From NCBI GenBank assembly GCA_017880745.1, contig JADGRR010000126.1, forward strand, positions 1 to 7,694: a stretch of DNA of 7,694 nt. The letters are read 5' to 3'. Source of the stretch: Burkholderiales bacterium (GTDB lineage Bacteria > Pseudomonadota > Gammaproteobacteria > Burkholderiales > SG8-39). Below, piece after piece: positions 1-5,627 of the stretch. The notes below the pieces were generated by a model, which did not search any database, had not been told where the DNA came from, and saw nothing but the letters and a program-made list of their open reading frames with translations. Numbering within the stretch: the stretch's first letter is position 1; every line of letters begins with the position of its first letter. Made by a program: the position numbers and the translations under genes.

Positions 1-590
1 GAGCCGCGGATGCGGCCGCCCACCGGGTCCAGCGTTTCGTTCTCGCCGCGGTAACGCTCGGGGGCGCGCGCGTCGATGAGGACGCGCCCGGGCCGGCCGA
101 TCGCCCCCAGAACCTCATCGGCATCGACCGATATGGCGCGCGGCCGGCCGCTAAATCGCGCCGGTGCTGGTTGGGGCGGGGCGCCTGTGACCGGACGGGC
201 TTCAGACGTCCATTTGGCGTAGCCGCCGTCGAGCACCGCGACGTTTTCGTGGCCGAGCCAGCGCAGCATCCACCACAGCCGCGCTGCATATACTCCCGTT
301 TGCGCGTCGTAGGCGACGACCTGCTTGCTCGAGTTCACGCCCGCGGCCCCCAGCGTGCGCATGAACGCCTGCGGATCGGGCAGGGGATGGCGGCCGTTCG
401 TTCCGGTCGTTGGTGCGGAGAGATCGCGGTCCAGATGCAGGAAGCGCGCGCCCGGGATGTGCGCCGTCGCGTACGCTCGCGCACCGGAGTCCGGGTTGGC
501 GAGGTCGTGGCGGCAGTCGAACACCACCCACGCCGGATCATCGAGGTGCGACGCAAGCTGCGTGGTGCTGATCACAGTGGTGTGCGGCAT
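1..590 (-). CDS. Thiosulfate/3-mercaptopyruvate sulfurtransferase, two-domain rhodanese (3' part missing)
   Basis: This encodes the N-terminal 196 residues of a tandem-rhodanese sulfurtransferase, a family that moves sulfane sulfur from thiosulfate or 3-mercaptopyruvate to thiol acceptors or cyanide. Seen: a first rhodanese domain (about residues 5-130) with AHIPGA at 43-48 and WLGHENVAVLDGGYAKW at 111-127, then the opening of a second domain with LIDARAPERYRGENETLDPV at 171-190. In this family the first domain is non-catalytic; here VVAYDAQTG (91-99) has Asp95 where a nucleophilic Cys would sit. The catalytic Cys loop of the second domain lies beyond the window, so thiosulfate and mercaptopyruvate specificity cannot be separated. 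The chosen ATG at 590 lies only 5 nt after the stop of the upstream gene. No strong ribosome binding site is visible, so translational coupling is likely. It is last of the three visible genes of the leftward cluster. Confidence 0.9.
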   Translation of the reverse strand, partial: MPHTTVISTTQLASHLDDPAWVVFDCRHDLANPDSGARAYATAHIPGARFLHLDRDLSAPTTGTNGRHPLPDPQAFMRTLGAAGVNSSKQVVAYDAQTGVYAARLWWMLRWLGHENVAVLDGGYAKWTSEARPVTGAPPQPAPARFSGRPRAISVDADEVLGAIGRPGRVLIDARAPERYRGENETLDPVGGRIRG

Positions 591-595
591 GGATA

Positions 596-955
596 TCATT
601 CGCCCGCGTCTTCCTGTTCCAGCCAGCCGCGCGCTTCCTCGCCGTCGTCAAACACCTGCAGGTCGGCATTGATGAACATCTGCGACAGCCAGGCGCTCCA
701 GATCACCCACTCGCTCTCGGTTACGACCGCGATCTTGTCGAAATCATCGGGATGGCTGCGGGTGTATTTGATGTCCTCCCAGGCCACGTCGAGAGTGAAG
801 CCCGCCATCTGACGCAGGTCGATCAGCAGATTAACCTTGCCGCCCGCTACCTGGGTCGAGCGCACCATGTCCTCGAACTCCTTGTAGTCGGCGAGCACGA
901 ACTCGCCGAGCACGGTCACGGTGACCAGCTTGCCGCTGCGGTCGATGGCGATCAT
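596..955 (-). CDS. SpoIIAA/STAS-like (SEC14-like) small protein
   Basis: This is a 119-residue soluble protein with no signal peptide or membrane segment. The sequence matches the SpoIIAA-like family (Pfam PF11964 type, STAS/SEC14 fold): a strand-rich start MIAIDRSGKLVTVTVLGEF, then LADYKEFEDMV, a central strand VNLLIDLRQMAG (residues 49-60), the DFDKIAVVTESEWVIW segment, and a C-terminal helix with EEARGWLE. Family members have no well-established biochemical role; lipid or anti-sigma-type protein binding is sometimes proposed, so function stays open. The ATG at 955 is preceded by GGCGGAGA with about 6 nt spacing, a good ribosome binding site. The frame is open further upstream but lacks family similarity there. 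It lies 85 nt after the Rieske gene and 5 nt before the sulfurtransferase gene, so the three are probably one operon. Confidence 0.8.
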   Translation of the reverse strand: MIAIDRSGKLVTVTVLGEFVLADYKEFEDMVRSTQVAGGKVNLLIDLRQMAGFTLDVAWEDIKYTRSHPDDFDKIAVVTESEWVIWSAWLSQMFINADLQVFDDGEEARGWLEQEDAGE

Positions 956-987
956 TGCGGGTCTCCGCCGTGGGGATGCGAATTCAT
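952..987 (-). CDS. Candidate 11-residue upstream peptide (MNSHPHGGDPQ)
   Basis: A short reading frame starts at ATG 987, follows AAAGAGGAATA (an SD-like AGAGG about 4 nt upstream) and ends in a TGA at 954-952. That TGA overlaps the ATG of the SpoIIAA-like gene by the classical ATGA arrangement. It lies in the 85-nt gap behind the Rieske gene. If translated, terminating ribosomes would restart directly on the downstream ATG, giving coupling. The peptide is His/Gly/Pro-rich and matches nothing I know. Such frames also arise by chance, so confidence is low. Confidence 0.22.
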   Translation of the reverse strand: MNSHPHGGDPQ

Positions 988-1040
988 TATTCCTCTTTGG
1001 TTGCGGCCAGCGTTGCCGGCGCGGCGCTGTTGCCGGGGCA

Positions 1041-2144
1041 TCAGGCTGGTTTCCCCAGCTCGCGCCGCAGGTATTCGTGGAAATGCAGCATGCCGTCTTC
1101 CATCGGCGACTGATACGGGCCAACCTGGCTGATGCCCTGTTGCATCAGCGCCCTGCGGCCGCGGTCCATGCGCAACGCAATCTCATCGTCCTCGATCGCG
1201 GTTTCCCAGTAAGCGGCCTGCTCGGCCTCGACGAATTCGCGCTCGAACAGCACCACGTCTTCGGAATAGTAGAACTCGACGACATTGGTGGTCGATTGCG
1301 GTCCGCGCGGGTGCAGCGTGCTCACCACCAGCACGTGCGGATACCACTCGATCATGATGTTCGGGTAGAGCGTAAGCCAGATCGCGCCATGGGGCGGAAC
1401 CTCGCCCTGGTAGTAATCGAGCACTGCTTTGTGCCAGCGCGCATAGGTCGTCGTGCCGGGCTTGGACAGACGCTTGTTGAGGCCCACGGTTTGCACCGAG
1501 TGGCGCTCGCCGAACTGCCATTCGAGGTCGTCGCAGGTGACAAAATTGCCCAGACCAGGATGGAAAGGCACGACGTGGTAGTCCTCAAGGTAGACTTCGA
1601 TGAAGGTCTTCCAGTTGTAATTGCACTCGTGGACATGTACCCGGTCGAGCATGTAGCCGGAAAAATCGAGATCGGCTCTCTCCTTCAGCCTGCCGAGATC
1701 TTCGGCGACATTGCGCCTGCCGGCGAACAGCAGCCCGTTCCAGTTCTGCAGCGGGGTCTTGTGCAGATTGAGGCAGGGGTTGTCGGGAAAGTGGGGCGCG
1801 CCCAGCAGCGCGCCGCGCGTGTCATAGGTCCAACGGTGCAGCGGACAAACGATGTTCCGGGCATTGCCCCGGCCTTCCAGCATGACGGCCTGCCGGTGGC
1901 GGCAGACGTTGGACAAAAGCTCGACCCCCTGCGGGTTCCTGACCAGCACCTTGGCATGATCCATCCACGCCAGGGTGTGATAGTCGCCGACGTTCGGCAC
2001 CATCAGTTCGTGGCCGATGTAACCAGGACCGCTCTGGAACAGCAGTTTCTGCTCGAGTTCCAGCATCTGCTGCTCGAAATACCAGGAGACGGGAAGCTGC
2101 GGGCTGCTTTGTTTGAGTGTCGAGGGGTCGGCAATATCGGACAT
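1041..2144 (-). CDS. Rieske [2Fe-2S] aromatic-ring-hydroxylating-type oxygenase, alpha subunit
   Basis: This 367-residue protein has the length and domain order of a Rieske non-heme iron oxygenase alpha subunit. The Rieske centre is CxH-x16-CxxH: Cys81, His83, Cys100, His103. The catalytic iron site shows His190 and His195 in EDYHVVPFH, with a third ligand probably Asp319 (or Asp320) in IEDDEIALRMD. The residue three before His190, which in naphthalene dioxygenase is the Asp bridging the two centres, is Glu187 here, as in carnitine/choline-type oxygenases. The family adds oxygen to, or removes alkyl groups from, substrates using electrons from a separate reductase; no reductase or ferredoxin gene is in the window. 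The substrate cannot be read from the sequence. It is first of a leftward cluster and divergent from xseB-ispA-dxs. The start at 2144 has only a weak, distant GAGG upstream. Confidence 0.9.
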   Translation of the reverse strand: MSDIADPSTLKQSSPQLPVSWYFEQQMLELEQKLLFQSGPGYIGHELMVPNVGDYHTLAWMDHAKVLVRNPQGVELLSNVCRHRQAVMLEGRGNARNIVCPLHRWTYDTRGALLGAPHFPDNPCLNLHKTPLQNWNGLLFAGRRNVAEDLGRLKERADLDFSGYMLDRVHVHECNYNWKTFIEVYLEDYHVVPFHPGLGNFVTCDDLEWQFGERHSVQTVGLNKRLSKPGTTTYARWHKAVLDYYQGEVPPHGAIWLTLYPNIMIEWYPHVLVVSTLHPRGPQSTTNVVEFYYSEDVVLFEREFVEAEQAAYWETAIEDDEIALRMDRGRRALMQQGISQVGPYQSPMEDGMLHFHEYLRRELGKPA

Positions 2145-2232
2145 TATTTAACTAACCTCGCTTGACTCGCGTGGGGCACAATAAGGCAGTCGGCAAAAGG
2201 CCAATATTTCAGGATTTTACCGTGTTTTTCAT

Positions 2233-2262
2233 TTGACTGGCAGGGTCGAGTTCAGCTATTTT
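2233..2262 (+). promoter_or_regulatory. Candidate sigma-70 promoter for xseB-ispA-dxs
   Basis: The AT-rich divergent spacer 2145-2289 contains TTGACT at 2233-2238 (5 of 6 match to the -35 consensus) and TATTTT at 2257-2262 (4 of 6 for -10) with 18 nt between. A second possible -10, TATAAG at 2270-2275, lacks a good -35. For the leftward Rieske gene only a weak pair is visible on the minus strand (TTGGCC at 2204-2199 and TATTGT at 2183-2178, spacer 15). I see no palindromic operator here. Confidence 0.45.
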
Positions 2263-2289
2263 CTCGTTTTATAAGGTTTTATTCCGATC

Positions 2290-2544
2290 ATGCCCAAATC
2301 GCCCAAGCCAGCCTCCGCGGGCGGCGAGTCCCTCAGCTTCGAGGCCGCGCTGGCCGAATTGGAGAAACTCGTCGCTGGGATGGAATCGGGACAACTCTCC
2401 CTGGAGCAGTCCCTGGCCGCGCACAAGCGCGGCCTGGAACTTGCGCAGTACTGCCAGGCCAAACTCGCCCAGGCCCAGCAGCAAGTGCAGGTACTGGAAG
2501 CCAACACTCTGCAAGCCTTCCCCGGTGCCGAACAAGACAAGTGA
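2290..2544 (+). CDS. xseB: Exodeoxyribonuclease VII small subunit
   Basis: This 84-residue protein is typical in length for XseB (about 80). The family core runs from about residue 16 to 66: SFEAALAELEKLVAGMESG, then LSLEQSLAAHKRGLELAQYC, and a long C-terminal helix AKLAQAQQQVQVLE. XseB assembles in several copies on the large subunit XseA to form exonuclease VII, which degrades single-stranded DNA from both ends into oligonucleotides in the cytoplasm. xseA is not in the window. The ATG at 2290 is clear from the N-terminus, but the upstream AAGG (2272-2275) is rather far away. The gene ends inside the start region of ispA, the usual xseB-ispA arrangement in proteobacteria, so the two are co-transcribed and probably translationally coupled. 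Confidence 0.95.
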   Translation: MPKSPKPASAGGESLSFEAALAELEKLVAGMESGQLSLEQSLAAHKRGLELAQYCQAKLAQAQQQVQVLEANTLQAFPGAEQDK

Positions 2545-3427
2545 TTTCGTCGCCTGGATGGGGACGATCCAGGCGCGCATGGAAGCTGCATTGCAGCGCT
2601 TTCTGCCGGCCTCCGAAACCGTGCCCGAGCGCCTGCACCGGGCCATGCGCTATGCCGTGCTCGGCGGCGGGAAACGCGTGCGGCCACTGCTCGCGTTCGC
2701 CGCAGGCGAGTTGACCGAGGCCGATCCGGCGCGGGTCGAAGTCGTGGCCGCCGCGGTCGAGATGATCCACGCCTATTCGCTGGTGCACGACGATCTGCCG
2801 TGCATGGACAACGACGTTCTGCGCCGCGGCAAGCGTACCTGCCACGTCGAGTTCGACGAGGCCACCGCGCTGCTGGCGGGCGACGCGCTGCAGCCGTTGG
2901 CGTTTCAGATTCTGGCCGAACATGTCGTTGCCGACCGGCCCGACGCGCAGATCGAGATGCTGAAAATCCTGGCAGTGGCGAGCGGCTCGCGCGGCATGGC
3001 CGGCGGCCAGGCCATCGACCTCGCGTGCGTGGGAAAGCGGCTCAGCCTGCCCGAGCTCGAGTTCATGCATATCCACAAGACTGGAGCGCTGATCCGCGCC
3101 GCGGTGGTGTTGGGCGCGCGCTGCGGTCACGGCCTGGACGCAAAGCAGCTCGGCCGGCTGGAACACTATGCCAAGACGGTCGGTCTCGCGTTCCAGGTGG
3201 TGGATGACGTGCTCGATTGCGATGCCAGCACCGCCACCCTTGGCAAGACCGCCGGCAAAGACGCCGCGCACGAAAAGCCCACTTATGTCAGCATACTGGG
3301 GCTGGCGGATGCGCGCGCGCTGGCCGAGGAATTGCGCGCCGAGGCGCATGCGGCGCTCTCCTCCTTCGGCGCAACGGCCGTACGCCTGCACGATCTGGCG
3401 GACTTCATCGTGCTGCGGAAGTTCTAG
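2525..3427 (+). CDS. ispA: Farnesyl diphosphate synthase (short-chain polyprenyl synthase)
   Basis: This is a class II-type bacterial farnesyl diphosphate synthase, condensing DMAPP/GPP with IPP to give the C15 precursor of quinone side chains, undecaprenyl carrier and hopanoids. With a GTG start at 2525 the protein is 300 residues, matching E. coli IspA (299). Seen: GGGKRVRP (47-54); first Asp-rich motif DDLPCMD (89-95, DDx4D); GMAGGQAIDL (157-166); HKTGALI (184-190); second Asp-rich motif DDVLD (227-231). Tyr84, five residues before the first motif, is the aromatic position that limits chain length, consistent with a C15 product. I chose GTG over the in-frame ATG at 2558 because it includes the conserved N-terminal DFVAWM segment and overlaps xseB by 20 bp. 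The ribosome binding site is weak for both, fitting coupling to xseB. Confidence 0.93.
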   Translation: MPNKTSDFVAWMGTIQARMEAALQRFLPASETVPERLHRAMRYAVLGGGKRVRPLLAFAAGELTEADPARVEVVAAAVEMIHAYSLVHDDLPCMDNDVLRRGKRTCHVEFDEATALLAGDALQPLAFQILAEHVVADRPDAQIEMLKILAVASGSRGMAGGQAIDLACVGKRLSLPELEFMHIHKTGALIRAAVVLGARCGHGLDAKQLGRLEHYAKTVGLAFQVVDDVLDCDASTATLGKTAGKDAAHEKPTYVSILGLADARALAEELRAEAHAALSSFGATAVRLHDLADFIVLRKF

Positions 3428-3524
3428 TCCCAATACTTCTTTCGTAAAGAGCAAAGTGAACAGAGATCGCGCCCAGGAGCTGCCGGGCAAGCAGCAAATT
3501 GAACCGAAGGAATCCGACCCGGCG
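3428..3524 (+). other. ispA-dxs spacer, no gene
   Basis: These 97 nt hold no terminator. A small hairpin GCTGC/GCAGC with a 7-nt loop lies near 3479-3497, and AAGGA sits about 12 nt before the dxs ATG. The dxs frame is open through this stretch, including a GTG (3456) that would add 23 residues, but those residues do not resemble the family N-terminus. ispA and dxs are most likely on one transcript. Confidence 0.5.
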
Positions 3525-5372
3525 ATGTACGCGCTGCTGAAGACCATCAACAGTCCGGCGGAGTTGCGCGCGCTGGAGCGGCGCCAACTCGGGCAACTGG
3601 CGGAGGAGTTGCGCGCCTATATCATCGAGTCGGTGAGCCAGACCGGCGGGCATCTGTCGTCGAATCTCGGCACGGTGGAACTTACCATCGCGCTGCATTA
3701 CGTGTTCGATACCCCCAACGACCGGCTGGTGTGGGACGTGGGCCACCAGACCTACGCGCACAAGATTCTCACCGGGCGGCGCGAGGCCATGGCCAGGCTG
3801 CGCATGCTCGGCGGCATCTCCGGCTTTCCGCGGCGCGCGGAAAGCGAATACGACACTTTCGGCACGGCGCACTCCAGTACCTCCATTTCCGCGGCGCTGG
3901 GCATGGCCCAGGCGGCCAGACTGCAAGGCGAACACCGCCGCGCGGTGGCGATCATCGGCGACGGCGCCATGTCGGCCGGCATGGCTTTCGAGGCCCTGAA
4001 CAATGCAGGCGTCCTGGACACCGACCTGCTGGTCGTACTGAATGACAACGATATGTCGATCTCGCGGCCGGTGGGCGCGCTCAACAAATACCTGGCGCGC
4101 TTGCTCTCGGGCGGGCTGTATGGGGCGGCGCGCAAGGCGAGCGAGCGCGTATTGGGCAAGGTGCCGCAGCTGTGGGAACTGGCTCAGCGCGTCGAGGAGC
4201 ATGCCAAGGGCATGGTGGTGCCTTCCACCATGTTCGAGGAGTTCGGCTTCAACTACATCGGTCCGATCGACGGCCACGATCTGGACTCGCTGATCCCGAC
4301 GCTGAAAAACATCCGCGAGCTGAAAGGCCCGCAGTTCCTGCATGTGGTGACCACGAAGGGCCAGGGTTACAAACTGGCCGAAGTCGATCCGGTGCTCTAC
4401 CACGGTGTTTCCAAGTTTCAGCCCGACGCCGGCATCGTCGGCGGCAAACCGGGCGGCAAGCCTTCCTACACGCAGATTTTCGGCGACTGGCTGTGCGACA
4501 TGGCCGCGCTGGACAAGCGTCTGATCGGCATCACCCCGGCGATGTGCGAAGGCTCGGGCCTGGTGCGTTTCGCGCAGGAATACCCGGAGCGCTATTTCGA
4601 CGTCGGCATCGCTGAACAGCATGCGGTGACCTTTGCCGCGGGGCTGGCCTGCGAGGGCATGAAGCCGGTGGTGGCGATCTATTCGACTTTTCTGCAGCGC
4701 GCTTACGACCAGCTGATCCACGACGTGGCGATCCAGAATCTGCCGGTGATGTTCGCGCTCGACCGCGCCGGGTTGGTCGGCGCCGACGGCGCCACGCACA
4801 ACGGTGCGTACGATCTCGCCTACCTGCGCTGCATTCCCAATCTGACGGTAATGACGCCCGCCGATGAGAACGAGTGCCGGCAGATGCTCTATACCGCATT
4901 CGGGATGAGCACGCCGGCGGCGGTACGCTATCCGCGCGGCGCCGGTCCCGGAGTCGAGATCAGGAAGGAGATGCAGGCGCTGCCAATAGGAAAGGGCGAA
5001 CTGCGCCGGCGCGGAGCCGGGGTCGCGATCCTCGCGTTCGGCAGCATGCTCAAGGCCGCGCTCGATGCCGCCGAAGCGCTCGACGCCACCGTCGTCAACA
5101 TGCGCTTCGTAAAGCCCTTGGACGAAGAGCTGGTCAGACAACTGGCCGGGGAGCATGAACTGCTGGTGACGGTCGAAGAAGGTACGGTGATGGGCGGAGC
5201 CGGCAGTGCAGTGGCTGAATGTCTTGCCGCCGCAGGGGTTACGCGGCCGCTGCTGCACCTGGGCCTGCCCGACAAGTTCATCGACCACGGCGATAGCGGC
5301 CTGCAGCTGGCTGCGGTCGGGTTGGACAAGGCCGGGCTGCTCTCCGCAATACGATCGCGTCTGGGCGCTTGA
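3525..5372 (+). CDS. dxs: 1-deoxy-D-xylulose-5-phosphate synthase
   Basis: Dxs condenses pyruvate and D-glyceraldehyde 3-phosphate, using thiamine diphosphate and Mg2+, to DXP, the entry and flux-controlling step of the MEP isoprenoid pathway and also a precursor for thiamine and pyridoxal phosphate. The 615-residue length is normal (E. coli 620). Numbering runs six behind E. coli over most of the protein: His43 (SQTGGHLSSNLG), His74 (DVGHQTYAHK), the thiamine-diphosphate motif GDGAMSAG (145-152) ending at Asn173, catalytic Glu364 (FDVGIAEQHAV), Tyr386, Arg392, Asp421 and His425 (GADGATHNGAYD). The three transketolase domains are complete (about 1-315, 316-480, 490-615). The ATG at 3525 gives the classical MYxLLxTINSPAELR start. 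The gene follows ispA by 97 nt. No intrinsic terminator follows the stop, but a small inverted repeat (5364-5377) spans it. Confidence 0.97.
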   Translation: MYALLKTINSPAELRALERRQLGQLAEELRAYIIESVSQTGGHLSSNLGTVELTIALHYVFDTPNDRLVWDVGHQTYAHKILTGRREAMARLRMLGGISGFPRRAESEYDTFGTAHSSTSISAALGMAQAARLQGEHRRAVAIIGDGAMSAGMAFEALNNAGVLDTDLLVVLNDNDMSISRPVGALNKYLARLLSGGLYGAARKASERVLGKVPQLWELAQRVEEHAKGMVVPSTMFEEFGFNYIGPIDGHDLDSLIPTLKNIRELKGPQFLHVVTTKGQGYKLAEVDPVLYHGVSKFQPDAGIVGGKPGGKPSYTQIFGDWLCDMAALDKRLIGITPAMCEGSGLVRFAQEYPERYFDVGIAEQHAVTFAAGLACEGMKPVVAIYSTFLQRAYDQLIHDVAIQNLPVMFALDRAGLVGADGATHNGAYDLAYLRCIPNLTVMTPADENECRQMLYTAFGMSTPAAVRYPRGAGPGVEIRKEMQALPIGKGELRRRGAGVAILAFGSMLKAALDAAEALDATVVNMRFVKPLDEELVRQLAGEHELLVTVEEGTVMGGAGSAVAECLAAAGVTRPLLHLGLPDKFIDHGDSGLQLAAVGLDKAGLLSAIRSRLGA

Positions 5373-5395
5373 GCGCCGGGCGCGCGCGGGTATCG

Positions 5396-5404
5396 TGTTA
5401 AAAT
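5396..5404 (+). promoter_or_regulatory. Candidate extended -10 promoter for folE2
   Basis: TGTTAAAAT at 5396-5404 fits an extended -10 element (TGn plus a hexamer matching TATAAT at 5 of 6). No convincing -35 stands 16-18 nt upstream, where the sequence is very GC-rich, which is typical of extended -10 promoters. A start near 5411 would give a leader of about 217 nt before the folE2 ATG. folE2 could alternatively be read through from dxs, as I see no intrinsic terminator between them. Confidence 0.4.
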
Positions 5405-5441
5405 CGCCTGGTTGATGCGGCGCTTGCGCTGCGGCTGTATC

Positions 5442-5484
5442 GGGGAAGCGCTGATCAAATCCGTGACGCGATCAGGGCTTCTTC
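5442..5484 (+). promoter_or_regulatory. Leader stem-loop 1 upstream of folE2
   Basis: GAAGC (5445-5449) and CTGATC (5451-5456) pair with GATCAG (5470-5475) and GCTTC (5477-5481), with one G/G mismatch between the two helices and a 13-nt loop. G5444, G5443 and G5442 can add two G-U pairs and one G-C pair with 5482-5484. There is no U-tract after it, so it is not a standard intrinsic terminator. It is the first of several consecutive structures in the folE2 leader. Confidence 0.5.
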
Positions 5485-5485
5485 T

Positions 5486-5512
5486 GACTTCGGGAATTAC
5501 GCCCCGAAGGTC
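5486..5512 (+). promoter_or_regulatory. Leader stem-loop 2 upstream of folE2
   Basis: CTTCGGG (5488-5494) pairs perfectly with CCCGAAG (5503-5509) across the 8-nt loop AATTACGC. GA at 5486-5487 can pair with TC at 5511-5512 if G5510 bulges. It starts one base after stem-loop 1, so the helices could stack. No U-tract follows. Confidence 0.5.
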
Positions 5513-5517
5513 TCGAT

Positions 5518-5586
5518 CCCCTTGAAGGGAAAGTCCCCTCGGGGGACAAGGGGCAGGGTGGGAAGGGAAGGGCCCCACCCCTTCCC
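5518..5586 (+). promoter_or_regulatory. G-tract / alternative-pairing region of the folE2 leader
   Basis: A third stem-loop has an outer helix CCCCTT (5518-5523)/AAGGGG (5548-5553) directly stacked on an inner helix GTCCCC (5533-5538)/GGGGAC (5542-5547). Overlapping its 3' arm, 5541-5572 contains six runs of three to five guanines separated by 1-4 nt, a strong G-quadruplex motif on the mRNA-like strand. The following CCCTTCCC (5579-5586) can pair with GGGAAGGG (5565-5572, 6-nt loop, 8 bp) or in a second register with 5560-5567. CCCTTCC (5579-5585) is also the exact complement of GGAAGGG (5614-5620), the folE2 ribosome binding site. The pairings exclude each other, as expected for a translational switch. 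No known riboswitch class is recognised. Confidence 0.45.
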
Positions 5587-5612
5587 GCGGCCCTCTTGTT
5601 CAGACCATCATT

Positions 5613-5620
5613 AGGAAGGG
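5613..5620 (+). promoter_or_regulatory. folE2: Strong ribosome binding site of folE2
   Basis: AGGAAGGG ends 7 nt before ATG 5628 and is the best Shine-Dalgarno sequence among the full-length genes here. It decides the start at 5628 over the in-frame TTG at 5625. It is complementary to 5579-5585 in the leader and could therefore be masked. Confidence 0.8.
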
Positions 5621-5627
5621 TTCTTTG

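Noticed and set aside
921..2165. Long plus-strand open frame (414 codons) opposite the Rieske gene
   Set aside because: It is a high-GC antisense shadow; the minus strand encodes a complete Rieske oxygenase with all ligands, and the plus-strand translation resembles no family.
3456..3524. GTG start for a longer Dxs
   Set aside because: The added 23 residues do not resemble Dxs N-termini, whereas ATG 3525 gives the canonical start.
2333..3550. 405-codon minus-strand open frame opposite xseB-ispA
   Set aside because: Antisense shadow of ispA; no domain recognisable.
3405..5288. 627-codon minus-strand open frame opposite dxs
   Set aside because: Low-complexity His/Arg-rich translation typical of the antisense of a GC-rich gene; dxs on the plus strand is unambiguous.
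5445..5465. Possible terminal inverted repeat of an insertion sequence or MITE (GAAGCGCTGATC...)
   Set aside because: No matching inverted end, no target duplication and no transposase are visible in the spacer; a genome copy count would decide.
5488..5553. Intrinsic terminator after dxs
   Set aside because: The stem-loops are strong but none is followed by a U-tract.
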